Source: UBA5069 sp964560495 (GTDB lineage: Bacteria > Chloroflexota > Anaerolineae > Caldilineales > Caldilineaceae). From it: a DNA stretch of 64,000 nucleotides. A program made the translations under genes and the position numbers. Shown in pieces: positions 58,375 to 64,000 of the stretch. The stretch is taken from contig CAZLMM010000030.1 of assembly GCA_964560495.1 (NCBI GenBank), positions 1 through 64,000 of the forward strand, given 5' to 3'. Position 1 is the first letter of the stretch. The number at the start of each line of letters is the position of its first letter. The notes beneath the pieces were generated by a model, which was given only the letters and a program-made list of their open reading frames with translations, did not search any database and was not told the origin of the DNA.

Positions 58375-59055
58375 TTATGCCACAGCCTTGTGAAGGGGGT
58401 GAAGGAGGTCCGTTGTCTGTGAGCAGCCTATGCTGACTTCCCACGCATCGATGAATGACGGGCTGAACCACAACTCTACGTACTTCAGCCGCGGCTCGGT
58501 GACGACTCTGCTACCCGTGACCGAACTGTAACTTTGGTGGATCAGTCCCAGCCCAAGCTGCGGTTGGTGAAGGCGCACGCAGGCGTGCAGCGCGCCAACA
58601 TTGCCCAGGTGAGTCGTGCGTGGGCAGATGAACACAAGCGATCCGGCAAACCGAAGCTCGCCAAGCAAGAGTGCGGCAAAGGCCATAAAGCCTGGTGTGA
58701 CCTGGTCGAAGGATAGCAGCTGGTGGCCGTCGCAATTCACAGAGAGCGGCGGGCCAAAGAAAAGCAGATCGTAGTCAAGAAACGCGGTCAGCGTAGCAGG
58801 GTCCATTGCATCACCAGCGACGCAATCGATGCCTTGCTGGCGATTGAAGGCGACTGTCGCCGCGTCGATGTCCAGGCCGCAATAGCGCAAGGGCGACAGG
58901 TGTTCGCCATAGATGGCGTGTTGGCGCGTGCAATCGCCGCAGCAAAGCTCACCGATGGAGCGCACGTGCGGCAACCGACCCGCAATCAGCGCAGCGCGCT
59001 GGAAAATGGTCTGATCGTTGGTGCGGGCAAAGTGACGGTTCATGACGAGGTGCAT
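58375..59055 (-). CDS. SAM-dependent methyltransferase-like protein
   Basis: This 226-aa protein has a class I methyltransferase pattern: IGELCCGDCTRQ (motif I region), YCGLDIDAATVAFN (motif II acidic residue), DCVAGDAMDP, and LLFFGPPLSVN at motif IV, which is close to the [DNS]PP[YF] of DNA methylases. Target unknown; a DNA or RNA base is possible. It lies three bases beyond the HicA gene end on the same strand, 8 bases before the zinc-ribbon gene, so co-transcription with hicBA is possible. Confidence 0.65.
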   Translation of the reverse strand: MHLVMNRHFARTNDQTIFQRAALIAGRLPHVRSIGELCCGDCTRQHAIYGEHLSPLRYCGLDIDAATVAFNRQQGIDCVAGDAMDPATLTAFLDYDLLFFGPPLSVNCDGHQLLSFDQVTPGFMAFAALLLGELRFAGSLVFICPRTTHLGNVGALHACVRLHQPQLGLGLIHQSYSSVTGSRVVTEPRLKYVELWFSPSFIDAWEVSIGCSQTTDLLHPLHKAVA

Positions 59056-59058
59056 GGA

Positions 59059-59304
59059 TCAATCGCTGAAAAAGTGTGGTCGCAACTCATCTTCAGCAAT
59101 GTACTTGCTTGCCTGTCGGAAAATGGCGCGAAGTGTGCCGGTGTCCAGTTCTTTGTGCCGCGGAATCGTCAATGTCTGTTTCTCACCCAAGTGGCTGATG
59201 CGTCGAAGTTTCATGTGGCTGCCAGTCTGAGCATGTACGGTGAATCCAAAGCTCTCGAATATCGCGGCGACTGCGACGCCGGATAGATGGCGTAGCCTAG
59301 GCAT
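59059..59304 (-). CDS. hicA: HicA-family mRNA interferase toxin
   Basis: This 81-aa protein has the HicA double-stranded-RNA-binding-like fold: FESFGFTVHAQTGSHMKLRR with the catalytic His in GSH, then LTIPRHKELDTGTLRAIFRQ. It follows hicB with an 8-base overlap. It cleaves mRNA when free of HicB. Confidence 0.88.
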   Translation of the reverse strand: MPRLRHLSGVAVAAIFESFGFTVHAQTGSHMKLRRISHLGEKQTLTIPRHKELDTGTLRAIFRQASKYIAEDELRPHFFSD

Positions 59305-59530
59305 ACACAGGTTCCATCTCGAGCGTCACGAGCAGCGGCGCATGCGGAGTCAGCCCCAGTTCGATTAGGTCCTCCCCGGCGAGGTGAAGCTGGAGTGCTT
59401 CGCGCAGGTTTTGGACCGTCTCATCGAGCGTCTGCCCTTGGGTCACGACAGCCAGATTGAGACACTCTGCCACATACCCCGACACATCACCCGGATAGAT
59501 TACCGCCTGAATTGTATATCGTTGCGCCAC
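59297..59530 (-). CDS. hicB: HicB-family antitoxin
   Basis: This 77-aa protein has the HicB partial RNase H-like fold: IQAVIYPGDVSGYVAECLNL and VTQGQTLDETVQNLREAL. It precedes and overlaps hicA. It has no added DNA-binding domain, as in the short HicB forms. Confidence 0.88.
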   Translation of the reverse strand: MAQRYTIQAVIYPGDVSGYVAECLNLAVVTQGQTLDETVQNLREALQLHLAGEDLIELGLTPHAPLLVTLEMEPVYA

Positions 59531-59909
59531 AATTGCCTCCCAGAGATTTCAAACTCTCTTTCATTATGCCTTTCCCGCCTTTGGCCTGATATAAACCACC
59601 TCCCACAGGAATGCGGTCAGGCGATTCGAACATGACAAGGAATCGGCCCATAGCTCCCAGCTGCCGATCCAGCCGCCGATGCCGAGGGGAGCCGCGCCAA
59701 AAGCAATAGCGTTGCAGTGAAAAGGCTCCTTTGGAAATGACGAAATACTCCGCCATTTCCAAGAAGTCATGATTCGCCAGTTCTACGCGCACACGAAGAT
59801 AGCCGTAATCTAACCCCAGGCGTTCCTCAAGCACTACGTAGGCAAAAACAACCTGGCTTGTAGTCAGTCGGGCGTGTGTCATTGCCAGATGAGTCTGAGC
59901 ATCCATCAC
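59487..59909 (-). pseudogene. DUF6516-type toxin-like gene with degenerate 3' half
   Basis: The first 70 codons (THLAMTHARLTTSQVVFAY, GYLRVRVELANHDFLEMAEY, FVISKGAFSLQRYCF) fit the DUF6516 toxin-like family. The expected later part (an RWDN...H region) is not found in this frame, and the frame runs past the hicB start. A second frame covers 59564-59770, so a frameshift near 59705 is likely. It is paired with the antitoxin-like gene at 59906 by a 4-base overlap. Confidence 0.5.
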
Positions 59910-60127
59910 GCCTCTCCGGCCAGCCAGCCTAAGTATTGTTGCAAAGATCGGCGCATATCATAGAAGGAACTCCACTCCATGAAATCCGCGGAGTCTCCGA
60001 GTTGCCCATCTTCGTAGCGAAGGTAGAACTCTTCCGAAGTCAGCTCATATTTTTGCTCAAAGGCAGCCAAATGCTGTTGAATTTCGGTTAGCTCGCGTAC
60101 TGCGCGGCCCCGTTCGAGATCGATCAA
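59906..60127 (-). CDS. Antitoxin-like partner of the DUF6516-type gene
   Basis: This 73-aa protein (LAAFEQKYELTSEEFYLRY, LGDSADFMEWSSFYDM) fits the small acidic antitoxins that precede DUF6516 genes; the Phe-x-x-Lys-Tyr and Gly-Asp-x-x-Asp-Phe patterns are typical. It overlaps the next gene by 4 bases. It may remain as an orphan if the toxin is dead. Confidence 0.65.
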   Translation of the reverse strand: MIDLERGRAVRELTEIQQHLAAFEQKYELTSEEFYLRYEDGQLGDSADFMEWSSFYDMRRSLQQYLGWLAGEA

Positions 60128-60370
60128 TTTACCGGCCGTACGATCAATCAGGTCGCTCTAAAAGCCGTGGCGATAAATAGTTTCGATGCGCTGCATCTTT
60201 TCCAGCGTACTGGTATTCACAGACATGACAATCTTTGCTCCTCAGCTGCGTTCCGGGAGTCTTGGTCTCAAATTCTGGGAGAAGTATGCCACAGGCCCGT
60301 GAAGAAATGAAGGATGAGATGCAAGCATTTGTCACCGATCGCAGCATGGCTGTTGCAGGTTGCTCAATAC

Positions 60371-60499
60371 TATAGAGCTTCAGGAAAACATTCGTAGTGA
60401 CGACTTCAGTCGTCATGTAGGCTGAACGACTTCAGTCGTCATGTAGGCTGAACGACTGAAGTCGTCACTACGGTACGGATCTTTTTCTGAACATCTATA
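60371..60499. mobile_element. MITE family A, copy 2
   Basis: This 129-bp copy is in reverse orientation to 28250-28352. It differs mainly by one extra 26-base unit (CGACTTCAGTCGTCATGTAG...) in the middle, an internal tandem duplication of half the central hairpin. Ends are TATAGAGCTTCAGGAAAA and the complement of TATAGATGTTCAG. It fills part of the 564-base gap 60128-60691, in which I see no gene. Confidence 0.75.
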
Positions 60500-60691
60500 C
60501 CATTCCATCTGCATCGACGCAAGGCGCATTTCTTGGGACCCATTGCTGGTTGGGGGCAAAATAACAACGGAAAACAAGAAAGATATCCGAGTGCCAGAGG
60601 CGCAAGCGTGATCCGTTTTGACAGCACTGGCTGGTTGACTTATCATACATGTACATATCTCGTCAATACAACGTACGTTATCCGGGGGACA

Positions 60692-60922
60692 ATGAAAACC
60701 GTTACCGTTACTAAATTGAGAGCAGATATCTACAACCTGTTGGAAGAAGTGCTTACCACTGGCGTGGCGCTGGAGGTGAAGAAGGGCAGCCGGAGACTGC
60801 GGGTTGTTCCGGTGGAGAGAGCCAACAAGCTGAACAATCTCATCAATCGCCCTGAGATCATCCAGGGCGATCCTGACGACCTCGTCTCCATGCAGTGGGA
60901 GGTCAACCTTGATCTATCTTGA
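60692..60922 (+). CDS. Phd/YefM-type antitoxin
   Basis: This 76-aa protein starts at the ATG at 60692 behind GGGGGA; the frame is open upstream but that part has no similarity. MKTVTVTKLRADIYNLLEEV is the Phd-type DNA-binding N-terminus, and the C-terminal part would wrap the toxin. It overlaps the PIN toxin by 14 bases. Confidence 0.85.
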   Translation: MKTVTVTKLRADIYNLLEEVLTTGVALEVKKGSRRLRVVPVERANKLNNLINRPEIIQGDPDDLVSMQWEVNLDLS

Positions 60923-61283
60923 CACCCATGTGGTTGTCTGGCTCTATGCGGGTCTGGTAGAGCGTTTCAGTAACCCCATTCAGGAGATGCTGAATGAGCA
61001 TGATCTGTTGGTCTCGCCCATCGTGCGTTTGGAGTTGCAATATCTCTACGAGATCAACCGTGTCTCCGTTGAAGCGAATGTCATTCTCAACGATCTCTCG
61101 CAACGTCTCGGCCTCACCATTTGCCCCAAACCGTTCGACGCCGTCACGGCGCGTGCAACAATGATGGCGTGGACACGGGATCCGTTCGACCGCATTCTGG
61201 TGGCCCACGCCAGCCTTGGTGACAGTATCCTGATTTCAAAGGATCAGATGATCCGCAGCCATTACGCCAATGCAAGATGGTGA
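60909..61283 (+). CDS. vapC: VapC-type PIN-domain toxin
   Basis: This 124-aa protein shows a complete PIN domain: YLDTHVVVWL (first Asp), SPIVRLELQYL (Glu), WTRDPFDRILVAHA (Asp pair) and ILISKD. It is an Mg-dependent RNase inhibited by the upstream antitoxin. It is convergent with the methyltransferase at 61347. Confidence 0.9.
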   Translation: MIYLDTHVVVWLYAGLVERFSNPIQEMLNEHDLLVSPIVRLELQYLYEINRVSVEANVILNDLSQRLGLTICPKPFDAVTARATMMAWTRDPFDRILVAHASLGDSILISKDQMIRSHYANARW

Positions 61284-61346
61284 AATGTTTCTTGCCGACG
61301 CCCCAGTCGTGTGGTTGCGTCATGGCCGCCAGCCGACCAACTCCGC

Positions 61347-62105
61347 TCACTGTTTCTGGCTGGGCTTGCGCCCGGCCAAAAACAAGAAGAGCGGGATACG
61401 CCTCCGACGCAGGTAGGTCTGTTCGTCGCGAAAATGCTGCCGTTGTGGAGACGATTCGCGCAACTGCTCGACCACAAAGCCGGCGTGTTGCAAAGCGTGA
61501 AAGTAGTCCTCAACGGTGCGATGATACTTCTCGACGCGCCCGCCCATCCATTCCGTCACTCGTCTTCCGGTGTCAAAGTAGTTGTCTACTACCCAGTCTT
61601 GACGTTCTGTCCCTTTGACCCAACCGAGATCGCTCGAAGTGATCACCGGATGCTCCACCGAAAAAACCAATTGCCCTTCTGGTCGCAACGTCTGACAGAT
61701 CTGTGTGCAGAGGGCGTGGAGGTCAGCGNNNNNNNNNNCGACATAGTGCAGCACAAGTCTGGCCAGCGCCAGATCAAAGGTCGCGGTCGGGTACTGCCAA
61801 TCTTCGATGCGATGGTGGATGACGCGCCCACCCGTGTCAGCCAGGGTTTTCATCGCCAGAGCTGCCATATTTGCTGAACCGTCGACGCCCAAATAGCTCG
61901 CCGCGCCGTCTCGAAGCAGCTCACGCCCAATGTCGGCGTCCCCACAGCCAAGATCGAGCACGTCTTTGCCCGCCACATTGCCTATCATCTCAAGGAGCAC
62001 GGGCTTCTCAAGCGTGTCGTTGGGGTTATCCATGCGCTGACGTCTGTGTAGATAGGCGGCAAGGATCGTCTCGTCGTCATAGAAGGTCGGCCCGGCAACT
62101 CCCAT
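61347..62105 (-). CDS. Class I SAM-dependent methyltransferase (interrupted by an assembly gap)
   Basis: This 252-aa protein has motif I VLDLGCGDADIGRELL, YLGVDGSANMAALA, FDLALARLVLHYV before the gap and LRPEGQLVFSVEHPV after it. This is the UbiE/Tam-like small-molecule methyltransferase pattern. The 10 unknown bases at 61729-61738 are not a whole number of codons in a certain sense, yet the frame continues on both sides, so the gap size is close to right. Substrate unknown. Confidence 0.8.
   Translation of the reverse strand: MGVAGPTFYDDETILAAYLHRRQRMDNPNDTLEKPVLLEMIGNVAGKDVLDLGCGDADIGRELLRDGAASYLGVDGSANMAALAMKTLADTGGRVIHHRIEDWQYPTATFDLALARLVLHYVXXXXADLHALCTQICQTLRPEGQLVFSVEHPVITSSDLGWVKGTERQDWVVDNYFDTGRRVTEWMGGRVEKYHRTVEDYFHALQHAGFVVEQLRESSPQRQHFRDEQTYLRRRRIPLFLFLAGRKPSQKQ
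61729..61738. other. Assembly gap (10 N)
   Basis: Ten unknown bases lie within the methyltransferase gene. They mark a scaffolding join, so linkage across it is less certain than elsewhere. Confidence 0.99.
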
Positions 62106-62196
62106 TTCCTATTGCCCCTTTCTTCCGTTGAGAGTCCGTTTGAAAATTCATGGCAGATGGGAAGTAGGCCAACAGCCAGACTTTCACAGCGAAGAA

Positions 62197-62266
62197 GGGC
62201 TTGAACGGCGGCGAATCGGCGTTGTTGCACGGTCAGAGAAGTCTGCGCCGCCGTTCAAACCCCTAC
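62197..62266. repeat. GAACGGCGGCG hairpin (relative of MITE family C core)
   Basis: TTGAACGGCGGCG (62201-62213) and CGCCGCCGTTCAA (62246-62258) pair perfectly, and the outer CCCCTAC resembles the family C stem foot. It lies in the gap 62106-62320, which has no gene. Confidence 0.6.
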
Positions 62267-62320
62267 ACTAAGAATTTCCCAATAGCCTTTGCGTGGACAT
62301 GGATGTGATATTGAACAATG

Positions 62321-62893
62321 TCAAGAACGATATGCCTGCTGTCGCCAGGCGACGCGATGTTCATAGATCTCCTCCAGCCCATCCTCTTCATCCATCTGTG
62401 AGCCGATCTTGACAAAGCCGAGACGAGCAGCAACGCGCAACGAGGGTTCGTTCTCTGGGCTGATGGAGAGGAGAAAGCGCATGACTCCCTGTTGTTGCGC
62501 CCAGGCCATCAACGCCTGGCACGCTTCTGTCGCATAGCCTTGACCGCGGAATGGCGCATAGATGGTGTAGCCAAACTCGACGCCGCCCGGCCCGAGCGGG
62601 CGCACGGGTTCGGGTTCGGACGCCATATGAAACGCAATCGAACCCACCATCGTCTGCGACGAGCGCAATACAATCGCCCGCTCCATCCAGGGCTGGAGCG
62701 CCGGGTTGGCGTGAACTTGCTCCAGCCGCATCAGTTTGTGGTGGGAGATCGGCCACCACTCAGCAGGAATGGGCGCGCCCAGCAGCCGCGCCGCTCGTTC
62801 CTGATCGCCGGTCAGCGCGGCTTCGAAGAACTCTGTCGTCATCAGAACCAATTCCAGCCGTTCCGTGTGGATCGTCGAGAGCATTTGGGTCAT
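62321..62893 (-). CDS. GNAT-family N-acetyltransferase (RimJ/RimL-like)
   Basis: This 190-aa protein has the acetyl-CoA-binding core VEFGYTIYAPFRGQGYATEA (about residues 108-127, R/Q-x-x-G-x-G/A) followed by RFLLSISPENEPSLRVAARLGF, typical of the RimJ-like branch. It may acetylate ribosomal protein N-termini or small molecules. It stands alone. Confidence 0.88.
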   Translation of the reverse strand: MTQMLSTIHTERLELVLMTTEFFEAALTGDQERAARLLGAPIPAEWWPISHHKLMRLEQVHANPALQPWMERAIVLRSSQTMVGSIAFHMASEPEPVRPLGPGGVEFGYTIYAPFRGQGYATEACQALMAWAQQQGVMRFLLSISPENEPSLRVAARLGFVKIGSQMDEEDGLEEIYEHRVAWRQQAYRS

Positions 62894-63069
62894 CGTTTCC
62901 TGATCCTGTCACTATCTATTCAGGCGGTCTGTCAGGGACGCGAATTTTGGGTGATGCGGATTGACGAGCGCCGCAAGCGATCCACATTTCCCCTGATCCG
63001 CGTCCCTTGAATCGCCGGATAGCCTGAATGGTCAGATTACTTTTATCGGCCAATCAGCGTCACCGCCTA

Positions 63070-64000
63070 TCAGTATGCGCGCAGGACGTGAAGCAGATAC
63101 TCTTTGCGATTCAGGGGATTGTGGTCTGCGCGCCTTCTGGTGGGAAACGGCTGTTCGATTTTGCGAAAACCAGAGGGCCTCGTTAGGAAAATGCCCTCTC
63201 CGCCAGCCATGGCATAGAGCTCTCGCTTGAATTCCTCCATGGTTGCGACAGGCAGCGTACCCGTCAGGAGAAACGTATCCGGGTGCAGGATGGGCCGCTC
63301 GAAGACCGCCTTGGCCATGGTCAGCTTGAATATCGCCTGGCTGATGGCGTGGAGCGGTGCGCTCAATTCAAATTCGCTCAGCGGCTCATAGACTTCCGTC
63401 CCTGCCTGGGTCAGCGCGCCCATCAAGACCAGAGGGGTGAGATTGCGGAAGTCGCCCGCAGTAGTGGCCACGCTGCTGTAGCCAGAGTGGGTCAGGATCA
63501 CCGCGATGTCGGTGACTTCCCAGCCGTAGAGCCCCTGTTGCAGCGTCTCGTAGACCGTTTCTTCGATCGCACGGTGCAGCGGCAGGGGCAACGAGCCAAG
63601 CTGCACTTCCAGGCGATAGCTGACGCCGCTGCCCAGCCTGCCGGGTTCAACCCGCAAGCCGATGGTCGCCACGAATGGATTCCCGTCCCCGCCCATCACG
63701 TCGAGCGCCTGCCCCGTTCCATAGGGTTTTTCGATACAGACGACTCTGGTGTCGGAGAATGTGACAGCCAATCCATACCGTTCCTGCAACATCGCAGTCA
63801 GCACTTCCTTTTGCACCTCGCCAAAAATGCGCAGATAGATTTCGTTGTGGAAGGTCTCTCTGCTCACCTTGATCAGCGGGTCTTCTTCGGCGAGTTCGGT
63901 CAAGGCTTGATACAGATGGTGGTTCTTTTCGGGTTCACTGGCTTCGATGCGCGCTTCCATCTGCGGCGCCACGAAGTGGAACTCCCTGATCTTGTCAGAC
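63070..64000 (-). CDS. TetM-like ribosomal protection protein, C-terminal part (partial)
   Basis: The gene runs off the right edge; codons upstream of the ATG at 63972 remain in frame (SDKIREFHFVAPQ). The visible part matches EF-G domains III-V in the TetM/TetO/TetW family: ALTELAEEDPLIKVS, EIYLRIFGEVQKEVLTAMLQ, GSGVSYRLEVQLGSLPLPLH, LYGWEVTDIAVILTHSGYSS and TPLVLMGALTQAGTEVYEPL. These GTPases remove tetracycline from ribosomes; environmental homologues may have other roles. The GTPase domain lies outside the window. Confidence 0.85.
   Translation of the reverse strand, partial: SDKIREFHFVAPQMEARIEASEPEKNHHLYQALTELAEEDPLIKVSRETFHNEIYLRIFGEVQKEVLTAMLQERYGLAVTFSDTRVVCIEKPYGTGQALDVMGGDGNPFVATIGLRVEPGRLGSGVSYRLEVQLGSLPLPLHRAIEETVYETLQQGLYGWEVTDIAVILTHSGYSSVATTAGDFRNLTPLVLMGALTQAGTEVYEPLSEFELSAPLHAISQAIFKLTMAKAVFERPILHPDTFLLTGTLPVATMEEFKRELYAMAGGEGIFLTRPSGFRKIEQPFPTRRRADHNPLNRKEYLLHVLRAY

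Noticed and set aside
1..64000. tRNA, rRNA, riboswitch or replication origin
   Set aside because: No cloverleaf, rRNA-like stretch or known riboswitch core was recognised by eye; a covariance-model scan would be needed for a firm negative.

Overview
The window is about 60% GC, densely coded, and looks chromosomal. It has Thr/Pro-rich linkers in secreted proteins, several split-barrel (PPOX) flavin/F420-type proteins, bestrophin, a CHAT-domain ATPase, a formylglycine-generating-enzyme-fold protein and many small toxin-antitoxin pairs. This mix suggests a Chloroflexota bacterium (Anaerolineae/Caldilineae-like). That placement is inference: there is no rRNA, tRNA or other marker gene here. One 10-base N gap (61729-61738) marks a scaffold join.

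Layout. 0.1-18.3 kb is mostly metabolic: a metallopeptidase-aminotransferase fusion, an enolase-superfamily enzyme with a putative TIM-barrel partner, two divergent citrate synthases (one carrying its own DNA-binding domain), an MFS transporter, a large secreted haem-motif protein, exonuclease III, a PstI/BsuBI-type restriction-modification pair, and a TetR/PfpI/bestrophin/reductase cluster. 18.9-33.8 kb is a complete type 1 BREX phage-defence locus (brxA-brxB-brxC-pglX-[insert]-pglZ-brxL). The insert holds a broken HigA-like antitoxin, a small protein with a second copy near 48 kb, a MITE, a conserved-looking 119-aa protein and a C39-type cysteine peptidase-like protein. BREX is flanked by an IS630 transposase fragment on the left and a truncated STAND-type gene on the right. 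34.1-47.9 kb returns to housekeeping genes: E2-like acyltransferase plus PPOX operon, a candidate selenoprotein, a PIN toxin pair, RraA-like, MscS, a double solute-binding lipoprotein, a sugar isomerase and an FGE-fold protein. 48.9-61.3 kb is a second defence island: tandem-domain DNA methyltransferase plus HNH nuclease, a CHAT-McrB ATPase with a DUF2357-like partner, HicBA, a DUF6516-type pair and a Phd/VapC pair. The window ends in a TetM-like ribosomal protection protein that runs off the edge.

Three points stand out. (1) An AhpD-like gene at 37.8-38.4 kb is interrupted only by an in-frame TGA exactly at the second redox Cys of CxxC, and a SECIS-like hairpin lies just downstream: a likely CxxU selenoprotein. 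(2) A 1409-aa protein joins a caspase-like CHAT protease to a McrB-type AAA+ motor and is translationally coupled to a DUF2357-like protein: a candidate undescribed McrBC-derived protease defence system. (3) The BREX locus carries a cysteine-peptidase insert and a pglX whose specificity region has clearly different base composition.

The intergenic DNA is rich in short palindromic elements. I can define three MITE families, one with a clear 9-bp target-site duplication, plus several dispersed hairpin families.
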